From Actinomycetales bacterium (GTDB lineage Bacteria; Actinomycetota; Actinomycetes; Mycobacteriales; Micromonosporaceae), in NCBI GenBank assembly GCA_002919305.1, contig PKFB01000024.1, positions 62,001 through 126,000 on the forward strand: 64,000 nt of DNA, written 5' to 3'. Made by a program: the position numbers and the translations under genes. This document shows positions 44,009 through 53,517 of the stretch, one piece after another. The first letter of the stretch is position 1; every line of letters begins with the position of its first letter. The notes under the pieces were generated by a model. The model was not told where the DNA came from, made no database searches, and saw only the letters and a program-made list of their open reading frames with translations.

Positions 44009-44051
44009 GGGCCCCACGCCAAGCGTGGGGCCCGGCTCCCACGGCGTTTTT
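44009..44051. terminator. Hairpin with T-tract between convergent operons
   Basis: GGGCCCCACGC (44009-44019) pairs perfectly with GCGTGGGGCCC (44023-44033) around a 3-base loop. TTTTT follows at 44047-44051 on the plus strand after a second small stem. It separates DUF3040 from the convergent transglutaminase gene. Confidence 0.65.
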
Positions 44052-44060
44052 GCCGCCTCT

Positions 44061-46487
44061 TTACGCCGTACTGGAGCGCCTGGGCTGCGACTTCTCGGAT
44101 GAGTCGGTCCGCCGCCGTAACCGGCGCAGGCTCTGAACCAGCTGGTCCCGCCATTCCTGGACCGTGTCCGTCATGACGGTCAGTCGGGAGGCGGCGCGCT
44201 CCCGCCAGACCTGAAGGACGGACGGTGGGAACAGCACAGTACGCGCCCGTGTAAACCAGCCGGTGTAACGCTGCAGATCCTCCCGTACCCGCTGGACCGC
44301 CTGGGCGAGTTGACCGGCCTCCACCGCCAGAGGGGCCTGGGCGTACCGCGCACGCTCCTCCGCCCGGGCCAACAGCCACATCTCCTTCTGAGCGGACTCC
44401 ACCAACGGTGCCCGGCCGGTGGTGAGCCGCGCCGCCGACGCCCGGGGGGTCTCCGCGGGATTCACCGGGATCCGCAGATCGACCATCGTGTCGATCACTT
44501 CATCCCACGCGGCGTGCGCGCCACGCCCTGCCTGGGCCGGGTCAGCGCTCGTCTGCAGTCGCGCTCGCCGCAGCAGGGAGCGGTGCAGTCCGGGAAGCAT
44601 CAGCCCGATGCCCACGATGAGGAGCAGCAGGCCATAGGGCCAGCGGGTTGACTGCTCCGGGGCGTCGATCGCCGCGGCCTGCGATGAGGCGTAGGCGTCA
44701 GGGTCATTACGGGCGGGATCCCGTGGGGCCGCCGAACCACCGGACACACTCGGTGTGGTGGTCGCATCCGGGGTGTCAGGCTGCTCCGGATCCGTATGCG
44801 GCGCCCACGCCCAGTCAGCCGCATTGTTGACTCCGCTGGCCGGGGTCGGATCGAACGGCACCCAGCCGAAGCCGGGGAAGTGAACCTCGACCCAGGCATG
44901 GGCGTCGAAGTTCGTCACGGTGAACTGATCACCATTTCGCTGGCCTTGGGTGAAGCCGATCGCTACCCGAGCAGGGATCCCAGCGGTCCGCAACATCCAC
45001 GTCATCGCCACCGCGTACTGCTGACAGAAGCCACGCCGGTGCTGCAGGAAGTCCTCGATAGCGCTGGTTGTGGTCCGCTCGGCCGTGGTGAGGCTGTACT
45101 CGAAGCCGTTGGCTGGCGTGAAGAAGTTGAGGATGGCCAGGACCTGGTCGTACTGGGTCGGTTGATCCGCGACCAGATCCTCCACCAACGACCGGACGTA
45201 ATCGCTGGCCGGCACGCTGGTGTTACGCCTGAACAGCTCACTCTCCCGGTCCAGAGGCCCGGCCTGCCGCAGCGCCTCGCCGGTGAAGTCGTAGGTGACG
45301 TACTCGAATCGGTAGCTCAGCCCTTCCGTGGTCGTCGTCTCAGACCAGACCACCCCGGTGGCCGGGTCGTAGTTCCACTCCTGACGGTTCTCCAGATGGA
45401 TCGCGGTCGGACGGCTGTACAGGGGCAGCGTCCTCTGTCCCAGCCCGTACACGGTGACCGTTGCCATGGAGGGGCGCCGGTCGACGGTGTTCGGGGGAGC
45501 GGCGTTCCCTGAGTCGAACCGGATGTCGCCGTCGGAGGGGTCGGGAAGCGAATGACCACTGACGGGTCGAGGGTGGGCGCCTTCGGCGGTGATGTCATCG
45601 GCGACGGCGATTCTGAGGTAGCCAGGGTTGGGGTTACTGGTGCGGATCCTTAGGTAGACGACCTCATCGCGCCGGCTCAGGTCACCGTGTAGCGCCACTA
45701 TGGGGTCGATGAAACCGGCTCCGCCGGTACCGGTTCCGGGGCCGTTTCCCGACACTAGGCGTTCGAAGAATCCTGAGGTCATGCCGGGCAACGCCAACGG
45801 CACTACGGCCGCTACCGCGATCGCGATCACGCCCAGCCGGCGTCCACCCGCGGCCAGCGGCGACCTCTCCCACACGTCGACGTCTCGACCGTCGTCGCTG
45901 AACCGGCGCCCCCAGCGGCGTACCCGGTCAATGTTGTCGGTGACCAGCAGCCAGAGGTAGCCGGTCGCTCCGATCATGAACGGGATCAGCGACAGCTCCT
46001 CCGGTCGGATCGCCACCGGCACCGAGTAGACCGCCAGCATGGGCAGCCCAGCCAAGGCGGGGTTACGCAGCTCGATCGTGAGCAGATCCACCGCGATGGC
46101 GATCAGCCCCAGACCGAGGGTGGTGATGAAAAAGATCCCGTCACGGTCGGGGATGGGGACCGCGTACTGCCGCACGTCGGCCGCTGCCGTAGAGATCAGG
46201 TCTTGAAAGTGGTGGAGGGTTCCGCCGGTGGGGACGATGCGGATGATTTCCGCGCCGCTGGGGAAGAACCAGGTCAGAACCAGCAGTAGCGCGCCGAGCA
46301 TCGCCCCGAGCTGGACCCACAGCGGGCTCCGCAGGGCGCGGCAGCCGATCGCGACGCCGGCCACCACCGTCACCGCGGTGACTACGTATAGCAGCCATCC
46401 GAAGGTCCGGAAGAGGGCTGACAGAGGCGCGCTGGCCATGATGGTCGCGACGGCGGCCACGATCGCGACCCGGCGACGCTGGTTCAT
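44061..46487 (-). CDS. Transglutaminase-like membrane protein (TgpA/DUF3488 family)
   Basis: 808 residues. About six N-terminal membrane helices (to about residue 240), a large extracellular region, a transglutaminase-like catalytic core with Cys in RRGFCQQYAVAM, His in NFDAHAWVEVHF and Asp in VPFDPTP, one more membrane helix (YGLLLLIVGIGLMLPGL) and a cytosolic C-terminal DUF4129-like region. Such proteins form a widespread trio with DUF58 and MoxR proteins, all present here in one minus-strand operon. The substrate is unknown; a role in envelope protein crosslinking or cleavage is inferred. Confidence 0.9.
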   Translation of the reverse strand: MNQRRRVAIVAAVATIMASAPLSALFRTFGWLLYVVTAVTVVAGVAIGCRALRSPLWVQLGAMLGALLLVLTWFFPSGAEIIRIVPTGGTLHHFQDLISTAAADVRQYAVPIPDRDGIFFITTLGLGLIAIAVDLLTIELRNPALAGLPMLAVYSVPVAIRPEELSLIPFMIGATGYLWLLVTDNIDRVRRWGRRFSDDGRDVDVWERSPLAAGGRRLGVIAIAVAAVVPLALPGMTSGFFERLVSGNGPGTGTGGAGFIDPIVALHGDLSRRDEVVYLRIRTSNPNPGYLRIAVADDITAEGAHPRPVSGHSLPDPSDGDIRFDSGNAAPPNTVDRRPSMATVTVYGLGQRTLPLYSRPTAIHLENRQEWNYDPATGVVWSETTTTEGLSYRFEYVTYDFTGEALRQAGPLDRESELFRRNTSVPASDYVRSLVEDLVADQPTQYDQVLAILNFFTPANGFEYSLTTAERTTTSAIEDFLQHRRGFCQQYAVAMTWMLRTAGIPARVAIGFTQGQRNGDQFTVTNFDAHAWVEVHFPGFGWVPFDPTPASGVNNAADWAWAPHTDPEQPDTPDATTTPSVSGGSAAPRDPARNDPDAYASSQAAAIDAPEQSTRWPYGLLLLIVGIGLMLPGLHRSLLRRARLQTSADPAQAGRGAHAAWDEVIDTMVDLRIPVNPAETPRASAARLTTGRAPLVESAQKEMWLLARAEERARYAQAPLAVEAGQLAQAVQRVREDLQRYTGWFTRARTVLFPPSVLQVWRERAASRLTVMTDTVQEWRDQLVQSLRRLRRRTDSSEKSQPRRSSTA

Positions 46488-46585
46488 CTGTCCCCTCCCG
46501 CGCGGTGTCCGGCTGCGTCGGCTGACGCGGCCTTCCTGCTCTGCGCGACTGATACGCGCCGTTCCACCATCCTGGTCTCACCCCA

Positions 46586-47884
46586 TCAGGGACGGCCATG
46601 GGCGACGGTCTCGGCCATCGCTGTCCGGTAAGCCGAGCCGGAGCCACCGTTGGCGGCCACCAGCGGCCACAGGCTGACCAGCCGCGCACCATAAGAGACG
46701 TCGATGACCCGCCATCCGCTGCGTAGCAGCGCGGTGGTCGCTGACTGATGGGGCTGCAGGAGGGCGGTGCGCTGCTCGTCAGGCAGTTGAAGCCAGGTGG
46801 TGCTGTCCACAGCGAAGGCCACGCAGGTGGCGCCGGCGATGTTCAACCTGGTCAGCTGCTCCGACTCGGCGGGGGTGAGCAAACCGACGATCCCCACGAT
46901 CAGGCCCCCGGCGCCGGCGTGTCGGGCGTGATCGACCAGGCCAGTTAAGTCGCTGCGGGACTGGAGGCGGATTTCGGCGAGCCGCTCCAGAAGCACACCT
47001 TCCCCGGCCGCATCGGTGATCTCCAGCTCCGTCTCATCGGTCACTACCCGGAGCTTGTAACCCGCCTGACGCAGATGCATCGCGATGCTGGCTGCGGCGG
47101 CCACCGCCCATTCGAAGCTGGAGGCCGGACCTTCACCACGATGAGCGGCTTCCCGAGTGTCGAGAAGGAGGGTGGCGCGGCTTTCCCAAGGCTGCTCCTC
47201 CCGCCGCACCATCAGTTCACCGACCCGTGCCGTGGAACGCCAGTGCACTCGCCGCAGGTCATCACCGTGCCGGTACTCCCGGGTCGCGGTGTCATCCTCA
47301 CCGTGCACCGCGACCGATCGGGCGCGGCTGTCACCGCTGCCGGTGTACTCGCCGGTCAGCCGGATCGGCGGCAGAGGAGAGACCTTGGGGATCACGGTGA
47401 GCCGGTCCACCACCGGGAAGGCGCGCACCATCTCACATAGCCCAAACGGGTCGGTGACTCGCAGCATGAGCGGCCCTATCTCGTACCGGCCGCGCACATC
47501 GGCCCGCACCGTGTACACCACGGAACTGGGCTGCTGCGGCCTGAGCCGTTCCACCACCAGGCGGGGACGACTGCCCAAGGCGTAGGGCAGGCGGTCCTCC
47601 AGCAGCACCGTGCCGGTGGGGAAGCGAGATAGGTTCCGCAGCCGCAGCACCACCTGGGCGGTGGCCCCGACCGGGATCTGGCCGGGGCGTAACTCCCGTT
47701 GGCAGGTGAGTCGGTACCGCGTACGGGCCACCGTCACCGCGCCTAACAGCGGAAGAAGCAGCAGTAACAGCGCAACCCGTAACAGGTCCTTCTCACCCAG
47801 TAGTAACGCTGACAGCGCGGCGGCGGCCGCCGCCGCCAGAAAAGACCGGCCGCGGGTCGTCAGGCCGCGCAGCGCCTGCCGCAT
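46586..47884 (-). CDS. DUF58 (von Willebrand A-like) membrane protein
   Basis: 432 residues from ATG 47884, eight bases after CAGGAG. Two N-terminal membrane helices, then the DUF58 signature VHGEDDTATREYRHGDDLRRVHWRSTARVGELMVRREEQPWE. The vWA-like fold keeps LLLDTREAA but not a full DxSxS metal site. Start and MoxR stop are one base apart (TGATATG), indicating coupled translation. It would work with the MoxR ATPase as a chaperone-like pair for envelope complexes. Confidence 0.9.
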   Translation of the reverse strand: MRQALRGLTTRGRSFLAAAAAAALSALLLGEKDLLRVALLLLLLPLLGAVTVARTRYRLTCQRELRPGQIPVGATAQVVLRLRNLSRFPTGTVLLEDRLPYALGSRPRLVVERLRPQQPSSVVYTVRADVRGRYEIGPLMLRVTDPFGLCEMVRAFPVVDRLTVIPKVSPLPPIRLTGEYTGSGDSRARSVAVHGEDDTATREYRHGDDLRRVHWRSTARVGELMVRREEQPWESRATLLLDTREAAHRGEGPASSFEWAVAAAASIAMHLRQAGYKLRVVTDETELEITDAAGEGVLLERLAEIRLQSRSDLTGLVDHARHAGAGGLIVGIVGLLTPAESEQLTRLNIAGATCVAFAVDSTTWLQLPDEQRTALLQPHQSATTALLRSGWRVIDVSYGARLVSLWPLVAANGGSGSAYRTAMAETVAHGRP

Positions 47885-47885
47885 A

Positions 47886-48977
47886 TCACTGTCTCCTGAG
47901 GCGATGAGAGTCGGCCACCGGGGCCGCGGGACGCGGTGAACGAGAGTTCGCAGCACGCGGGGACGGCGACGGGTACGAGGACCGTCCAGCTGGGCGTGCC
48001 GACGGCACCGGCAGACGGTGAACCAAATCCGTGATGATCGCGTCAGTGGTACGCCGGCTCAGCTGCGCCTCCGGCGTGGGAATGACCCGGTGCGCCAGGA
48101 CCGGGACCGCCAAGGACTGAAGATCGTCCGGGAGGACGAAGTCCCGCCCGTCCAGCGCCGCGACCGCGCGGGCGGTCCGTAGCAGCTGGAGAGTTGCCCG
48201 TGGGCTGGCGCCCAGCCGCAGCTCCTGAGCCTTCCGGGTGGCGTTGACCAAGTTCACCGCGTACTGCTTGATCGGGTCGGCGACGTGGACCTGTCGCACG
48301 GTGGCGATGAGACGACGGACGGTCGTCGCGTCGGATACCGGCCTTAATTCGTCGAGGGGATCCCAGGCGCCGTGCAGGTCCAGCATCGCCAGCTCCGCCC
48401 GAGGGTCGGGGTACCCCATCGCGATCCGGGCGGTGAACCGGTCCCGCTGGGCCTCCGGAAGCGGGTAGGTCCCCTCCATCTCGATGGGGTTCTGGGTGGC
48501 GATCACCATGAACGGGCTCTGCAGCGGGTAGGTGACGCCGTCGACGGTGACCTGCCGTTCCTCCATGCACTCCAACAGCGCCGACTGCGTCTTGGGGGAG
48601 GCGCGGTTGATCTCGTCCCCCACCACGAGGTTGGCGAACACCGCCCCCGGTTTGAACTCAAAGTCGCGGGTCTCTTGGTTGTAGACGCTCACCCCGGTTA
48701 CGTCGCTCGGCAGCAGGTCCGGAGTGAACTGGATGCGGCGTACGGTGCAGTCGATAGAGCGGGCCAGCGCCTTGGCCAGCTTTGTTTTCCCTACCCCCGG
48801 CACGTCCTCGATCAGCAGGTGTCCTTCGGCGAGGAGGACCGCCAAGGCGAGCCGTACGATCGCGGTCTTGCCTTCAATGACCTGTTCGATGTTGCCGATG
48901 ATGCGGTCGGTCAGGATGCGTAACTCCTCTGTCGGCAGAGGAGGGCCCAGGTCATCCATGATGTGCTGTGCGGTCAC
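47886..48977 (-). CDS. MoxR-type AAA+ ATPase
   Basis: 363 residues from GTG 48977, five bases after GGGAG. An upstream frame extension lacks family similarity. Walker A DVPGVGKTKLAKALA (about 58-72), Walker B VVGDEINRASPKTQSALLE, sensor 1 ATQNPIEMEGTYPLPEAQRDRF and sensor 2 GASPRATLQLLR are intact. The C-terminal 35 residues are a Ser/Pro/Arg-rich tail. MoxR ATPases remodel or insert cofactors in client proteins together with vWA partners, here the adjacent DUF58 protein. Confidence 0.92.
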   Translation of the reverse strand: MTAQHIMDDLGPPLPTEELRILTDRIIGNIEQVIEGKTAIVRLALAVLLAEGHLLIEDVPGVGKTKLAKALARSIDCTVRRIQFTPDLLPSDVTGVSVYNQETRDFEFKPGAVFANLVVGDEINRASPKTQSALLECMEERQVTVDGVTYPLQSPFMVIATQNPIEMEGTYPLPEAQRDRFTARIAMGYPDPRAELAMLDLHGAWDPLDELRPVSDATTVRRLIATVRQVHVADPIKQYAVNLVNATRKAQELRLGASPRATLQLLRTARAVAALDGRDFVLPDDLQSLAVPVLAHRVIPTPEAQLSRRTTDAIITDLVHRLPVPSARPAGRSSYPSPSPRAANSRSPRPAAPVADSHRLRRQ

Positions 48978-49255
48978 CGGCTCTCCCTTTCCGCTGGCCG
49001 CTCCTGTCCCCCGGACCGTTCCCATTCCGGATGACCGATCCAGCCGGAATCATGTCCGTTTCCCGCGCGTGGAGCGGACAGGTCACCAGGCATGAAGCTT
49101 TCCCGCGGGTCTCGACGCATTCCCACAGGCTATACACAGAAGGCGACAAGCCTACTGCGCTGCCTCTCGCCGGGAGACTTCGGAAAACCCCTGACGTGCT
49201 ATGAGCGAGACAGGGGTTCGGCCTCTCGAAGGGATTTGAGACTAATTCATTCGTT
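48978..49255. other. Divergent promoter region of moxR and leuS
   Basis: No gene is supported. TTGAGA at 49236-49241 and the small palindrome TTATG-CGC-CATAA at 49254-49266 lie close to the proposed leuS leader start. The transcription start is not resolved. Confidence 0.4.
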
Positions 49256-49363
49256 ATGCGCCATAATCTCCTGCTACATCACCTAAGACGGGTACGATCC
49301 CAGACTTGGTGGATGGGCGCATTCAGTATGGAAAACCCCGGTTACCGGTATGGTCGTCGCTGA
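49256..49363 (+). CDS. Candidate leucine-rich leader peptide of leuS
   Basis: ATG 49256 opens a 35-codon frame beginning M-R-H-N-L-L-L-H-H-L-R-R and ending at TGA 49361-49363. Four of residues 5-10 are leucine, read by CTC, CTG, CTA and CTA; CTA is a rare codon in this G+C-rich DNA. It lies upstream of leucyl-tRNA synthetase and of a rho-independent terminator, so ribosome stalling at Leu codons could relieve termination. No clear ribosome binding site is seen, so initiation may be leaderless. The 150 bases between the frame and terminator are longer than in classical attenuators. Confidence 0.5.
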   Translation: MRHNLLLHHLRRVRSQTWWMGAFSMENPGYRYGRR

Positions 49364-49514
49364 CCGAGCCAGGGAGAACCGGGAGGTGGCGTGGGCCGAA
49401 CAAGCGGTATAGTCACCCGTATGACCGGGGTACACCGGCTCCTTACCAGGCCGTGCTGAAGCGCCCGGGTCCGTGGAGCAACCACGATCCGGAGTTGACG
49501 CGTCAGCACGGCGA

Positions 49515-49538
49515 CCCCTCCTGAGCGAGGGGTTTTTT
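49515..49538 (+). terminator. Rho-independent terminator upstream of leuS (possible attenuator)
   Basis: CCCCTC (49515-49520) and GAGGGG (49527-49532) form a stem around CTGAGC, followed by six T (49533-49538). No protein gene on the plus strand ends here, and leuS starts 84 bases on, so it probably acts within the leuS leader. No T-box sequence was recognised between 49364 and 49514. Confidence 0.75.
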
Positions 49539-49621
49539 CATGGCCGTTTACAGGCCGCCAGACATACGCCGCTAGCCGCCGACCCCGCCGCGACACAGAG
49601 AAGACGAGACAGGTAACGATC

Positions 49622-52498
49622 ATGACGAGTGAGACGGTTACCCCAGGCCCCGGGACGACCGACACGCCTCCATACCGCTACACCGCTGAACTGGCCAACC
49701 AGATCGAGGCCCGCTGGCAGGACTGGTGGGAGCAGAACGAGACGTTCCACACCCCCAACCCTGTCGGACCGCTGGCTGACCCGGAGAAACTGCGACAGCG
49801 GGGTGAGAAGCTGTTCGTCCAGGACATGTTCCCGTACCCCTCGGGCGCGGGCCTGCACGTCGGACACCCACTGGGATACATCGCTACCGACTGCTACGGG
49901 CGTTTCCAGCGGATGAACGGCCGGAACGTGCTGCACGCCATGGGATTCGACGCCTTCGGGCTGCCCGCGGAGCAGTACGCGATCCAAACCGGCGAGCACC
50001 CTCGCAAGATCACGTACGAGAACATCGCAAAGTTCAAGCGGCAGCTGCGGCGCCTGGGGCTGGCGCACGACCCCCGACGCAGCTTCGCCACCACCGACCC
50101 CGACTTCTACCGCTGGACACAGTGGATCTTCCTGAAGCTGTTCAACTCCTGGTATGACCCGCAGGCCCAGAAGGCGCGTCCAATCGAGGAGCTGATTGAG
50201 GAGTACGCCAGCGGCCAGCGCGCCACACCGGACGGCAGGCCCTGGGAGGAGCTGGACGAGGTCGAGCGGCGCCGCATCATCAACGATCACCGTCTGGCAT
50301 ACGTCTCTGAGGCTCCCGTGAACTGGTGCCCGGGTCTGGGCACGGTGCTGGCCAATGAGGAGGTCACCGCCGACGGGCGTTCTGAGCGGGGTAACTTCCC
50401 GGTCTTCACCAAGAAGCTGACCCAGTGGATGCTGCGGATCACTGCCTACGGTGACCGGCTGCTGGAGGACCTGGACCTGCTGGACTGGCCCGAAGCGGTG
50501 AAAACCATGCAGCGCAACTGGATCGGCCGGTCGGAGGGGGCGTACATCAACTTCGCGACGCCGGCCGGGCCGCTGCGGGTGTTCACCACCCGACCGGACA
50601 CGCTGTATGGGGCCACCTACATGGTCACCGCGCCCGAACACCCCCTGGTGGACAAGCTGATTCCTGAAGCGTGGCCGGAGGGGATCAAGCCGATCTGGAC
50701 CGGCGGGTACGCCTCGCCCAAGGAGGCGGTGGCGGCCTACCGGAAGCAGGCGGCCGCGAAGTCTGATGTGGAGCGGCAGACGGACAAGACCGGGGTCTTT
50801 GTGGGCGCGTACGCCACCCACCCGATCACCGGCGCCCAGATCCCCATCTTCATCGCCGACTACGTCCTGATGAGCTACGGCACCGGCGCGATCATGGCGG
50901 TGCCCGGTCAGGACGAGCGGGACTGGGAGTTCGCTGAGGTCTTCGACCTGCCGATCGTGCGGACGGTGCAGCCGCCTGAGGACTTCGACGTCGACAACGG
51001 CAAGGCGTACACCGGGGACGGTCCGGCGATCAACTCCCCAGCCACACCCGTGGAGAACGGCCCGGACCTCAACGGCCTGAAGGTCGAGGAGGCCAAGAAG
51101 GCCATGATCGACTGGCTGGTGGCCAACGGGCACGGCGAACGAGCGGTCACCTACCGGCTGCGGGACTGGCTGTTCAGCCGGCAGCGGTACTGGGGCGAGC
51201 CCTTCCCGATCGTCTACGACGAGCACGGGCTGCCGGTTGCGCTGCCGGAGGAGATGCTGCCGATCGAACTGCCTGAGCTGGAGGACTTCAGACCGAAGAC
51301 CTTCGACCCGGAGGACTCTGAGTCCAACCCGGAGCCGCCGCTGAGCCGGGCCACCGATTGGGTGGAGGTCACGCTGGACCTGGGAGACGGACCCAAGACC
51401 TACCGCCGCGACACCAACACCATGCCGAACTGGGCCGGCTCCAGTTGGTACGAGCTGCGTTACCCGGACCCCACCAACAGCGAGCGGTTCTGCGATCCGG
51501 CCAACGAGGCGTACTGGTTGGGGCCGCGTAAGGAAGGGGAGTCCGGCGGCGTCGACCTGTACGTCGGCGGCATGGAGCACGCGGTCCTGCACCTGCTGTA
51601 CGCGCGGTTCTGGCACAAGGTCCTGTACGACCTGGGCTACGTCACCAGCAAGGAGCCGTTCCACAAGCTGATCAACCAGGGCTACATCCAGGCGTACGCG
51701 TACACCGACTCCCGGGGCGCGTACGTGCCGGCCGAGGAGGTCGTGGAGGAGGCGCCCGGCGTCTACACCTGGAAGGGCCAGCCGGTCAAGCGTGAATACG
51801 GCAAGATGGGTAAGTCCCTGAAGAACGTCGTCACGCCTGACGAGATGTGTCAAACCTACGGCGCTGACACCTTCCGGGTTTATGAGATGTCGATGGGGCC
51901 GCTGGAGGTCTCGCGGCCGTGGGAGACCCGGGCCGTGGTGGGCTCCTTCCGCTTCCTGCAGCGGGTGTGGCGGAACCTGGTCGACGAGTACACCGGCAAG
52001 TCCCGGGTGGTGGACACCCCAGCGGACGAGGAGACACGCAGGCTGCTGCACCGGGTCATCGACGCGGTCCGGCGCGACATGGAGACTCTGCGCTTCAACA
52101 CCGCGATCGCCAAGATGATCGAGCTGAACAACCGGTTGACGCAGATCGCGACCGACGGTGCGCCGCGCGAGGTCGCCGAGCCGCTGGTGCTGATGCTGGC
52201 GCCGATAGCGCCCCACATCGCCGAGGAGCTGTGGCGGGTGGCGCTAGGGCACGAGGACACCGTAGCGTACGCCCCCTTCCCGGTTGCGGATCCGGAACTG
52301 GTCAAGGGGGAGAGCGTGACCTACCCGGTGCAGGTCAACGGCAAGGTCCGGACCAGGATCGAGGTGCCGGCCGACGCGGATGAGGCGGCGGTGCGGCAGG
52401 CGGCCTTGACCGAGGAGAAGGTGGCCGCGCTGCTGGACGGACGCGAGCCTCGCAAGGTCATCGTGGTTCCCGGACGGATGATCAGCATCGTGGTGTGA
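49622..52498 (+). CDS. leuS: Leucyl-tRNA synthetase
   Basis: 958 residues, class I synthetase that charges tRNA-Leu. The HIGH motif is HVGHPLGY (about residues 79-86) after [10 protein letters not shown]. The KMSKS motif is [10 protein letters not shown] (about 730). The editing domain is present ([32 protein letters not shown], with the conserved Asp). The anticodon-binding C-terminal part is complete to [13 protein letters not shown]. Length is typical of actinobacterial LeuRS. ATG 49622 lies after the attenuator-like leader. Confidence 0.97.
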   Translation: MTSETVTPGPGTTDTPPYRYTAELANQIEARWQDWWEQNETFHTPNPVGPLADPEKLRQRGEKLFVQDMFPYPSGAGLHVGHPLGYIATDCYGRFQRMNGRNVLHAMGFDAFGLPAEQYAIQTGEHPRKITYENIAKFKRQLRRLGLAHDPRRSFATTDPDFYRWTQWIFLKLFNSWYDPQAQKARPIEELIEEYASGQRATPDGRPWEELDEVERRRIINDHRLAYVSEAPVNWCPGLGTVLANEEVTADGRSERGNFPVFTKKLTQWMLRITAYGDRLLEDLDLLDWPEAVKTMQRNWIGRSEGAYINFATPAGPLRVFTTRPDTLYGATYMVTAPEHPLVDKLIPEAWPEGIKPIWTGGYASPKEAVAAYRKQAAAKSDVERQTDKTGVFVGAYATHPITGAQIPIFIADYVLMSYGTGAIMAVPGQDERDWEFAEVFDLPIVRTVQPPEDFDVDNGKAYTGDGPAINSPATPVENGPDLNGLKVEEAKKAMIDWLVANGHGERAVTYRLRDWLFSRQRYWGEPFPIVYDEHGLPVALPEEMLPIELPELEDFRPKTFDPEDSESNPEPPLSRATDWVEVTLDLGDGPKTYRRDTNTMPNWAGSSWYELRYPDPTNSERFCDPANEAYWLGPRKEGESGGVDLYVGGMEHAVLHLLYARFWHKVLYDLGYVTSKEPFHKLINQGYIQAYAYTDSRGAYVPAEEVVEEAPGVYTWKGQPVKREYGKMGKSLKNVVTPDEMCQTYGADTFRVYEMSMGPLEVSRPWETRAVVGSFRFLQRVWRNLVDEYTGKSRVVDTPADEETRRLLHRVIDAVRRDMETLRFNTAIAKMIELNNRLTQIATDGAPREVAEPLVLMLAPIAPHIAEELWRVALGHEDTVAYAPFPVADPELVKGESVTYPVQVNGKVRTRIEVPADADEAAVRQAALTEEKVAALLDGREPRKVIVVPGRMISIVV

Positions 52499-52537
52499 GC
52501 CATCGCCGGTCGTCATAAGAAGTCATAAGAAGCCGTC

Positions 52538-52579
52538 ATGAGAACGGGTCAGGGCGCCAAAACCCTGGCCCGTTCTCAT
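52538..52579 (+). terminator. Terminator hairpin after leuS
   Basis: A 17-base arm (52538-52554, starting ATGAGAACGGG) pairs with 52563-52579 (ending CCCGTTCTCAT) with a single mismatch and an 8-base loop. It starts 40 bases after the leuS stop. No T-tract. Confidence 0.72.
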
Positions 52580-52658
52580 AGCCCTTGTCCCTCCACTTTC
52601 CTCCACCTGGGCCGCGGCCTTGTGGGCAGCCGGTCACTTTGCCCTAGTTCGTCGGGGC

Positions 52659-52680
52659 GGTGTCAGGCGCGCCTGACACC
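52659..52680. promoter_or_regulatory. 22-base perfect palindrome upstream of mraZ
   Basis: GGTGTCAGGCG (52659-52669) is followed at once by its exact reverse complement CGCCTGACACC (52670-52680). Two more TGTCA half-sites follow at about 52686 and 52692. With no loop it is more likely a protein operator than a terminator. It lies about 120 bases upstream of the mraZ promoter. Confidence 0.5.
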
Positions 52681-52798
52681 CTGAGTGTCAGTGTCAAAGA
52701 CCCGACTCAGCGGCCCCCCTTGGCCAATCCGTTCTGACGTCACGCTTCTGACCAGCGAATTCGCACTCCGGCACACGGCGCTCTTCGGTCGTTTCCAA

Positions 52799-52839
52799 TT
52801 GACGGTGGAGCAAAGTGGAGTACAGTGGGCCACGGTGGT
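52799..52839 (+). promoter_or_regulatory. mraZ promoter overlapped by four MraZ boxes
   Basis: TTGACG (52799-52804), a 16-base spacer and TACAGT (52821-52826) form a good sigma-70-like promoter. GTGGA, GTGGA, GTGGG and GTGGT start at 52805, 52815, 52825 and 52835, exactly 10 bp apart. MraZ is known to bind such short direct repeats spaced by one helical turn ahead of its own gene, so autorepression of the division cluster is expected. Confidence 0.8.
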
Positions 52840-52885
52840 GGGGCTGGGAAGGTCTCGCCAGCCCTGGGGGGAAGGTGATGGGCCG

Positions 52886-53314
52886 ATGTTTCTCGGTACC
52901 CACACCCCGCGCCTGGACGACAAGGGGCGGTTGATCCTTCCCGCGAAGTTCCGGGACGACCTGGCGGGAGGTCTCGTGATCACAAAAGGGCAGGAGCGTT
53001 GCCTCTATGTGTTCCCGATGACCGAATTCCGCCGCATCGCCGATCAGCTCCACACCACACCCATGACCAACAAGGCCGCCCGCGCCTACAGTCGGGTGTT
53101 TTTCGCCAGCGCTTTCGATCAGGTACCTGACCGTCAAGGGCGTATCACCATCCCACCCCCATTGCGGGAGTACGCCGGCCTTCGCCGTGATCTGGCGGTG
53201 ATCGGCGCTAGCAGCCGGGTCGAGATCTGGGATCTCCAGGCGTGGGAGACCTACCTGACGGAGAGCGAGAAATCCTTCTCCGATCTCTCGGAGGAGGTGG
53301 TACCCGGCCTGTGA
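52886..53314 (+). CDS. mraZ: Transcriptional regulator MraZ
   Basis: 142 residues from ATG 52886, preferred over upstream frames because [23 protein letters not shown] is the family start. Two AbrB-like SpoVT domains each carry the DxKGR/DxQGR motif ([20 protein letters not shown]). MraZ forms a ring and binds repeats at its own promoter to control the dcw operon. A GGGGGAAGG site lies upstream. First gene of the cluster, followed by rsmH after 200 bases. Confidence 0.95.
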   Translation: MFLGTHTPRLDDKGRLILPAKFRDDLAGGLVITKGQERCLYVFPMTEFRRIADQLHTTPMTNKAARAYSRVFFASAFDQVPDRQGRITIPPPLREYAGLRRDLAVIGASSRVEIWDLQAWETYLTESEKSFSDLSEEVVPGL

Positions 53315-53517
53315 GGCGCGAGGCCTCGCTGTGCGTGTCGCGAGGTCTCCAGCCGCTCGGCGTTTCCTGGCTCCTCTTCCCCGGTGCCAGGCGCGGGCGA
53401 GCGGATGGGGACCCCGCGACACGCGGCCATCCGGATAATCCGGACAATCGCCTGGTACCGCGTCCGGCACGGTGATCATGGAACCGTCGGGGGCGTACGC
53501 CGTACAAGGGGGTTGAG

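Noticed and set aside
49364-49514. T-box riboswitch ahead of leuS
   Set aside because: No AGGGTGG-type T-box sequence or recognisable stem I elements were found. The Leu-codon leader fits better.
49306-49524. 72-codon frame ending in the terminator upstream of leuS
   Set aside because: TTG start without ribosome site, low-complexity shadow-like product, and it overlaps the more meaningful leader peptide frame.
49538-52216. 892-codon open frame antisense to leuS
   Set aside because: Composition is typical of a mirror frame (His, Arg, Val, Gln rich) with no recognisable domain. leuS is unambiguous on the other strand.
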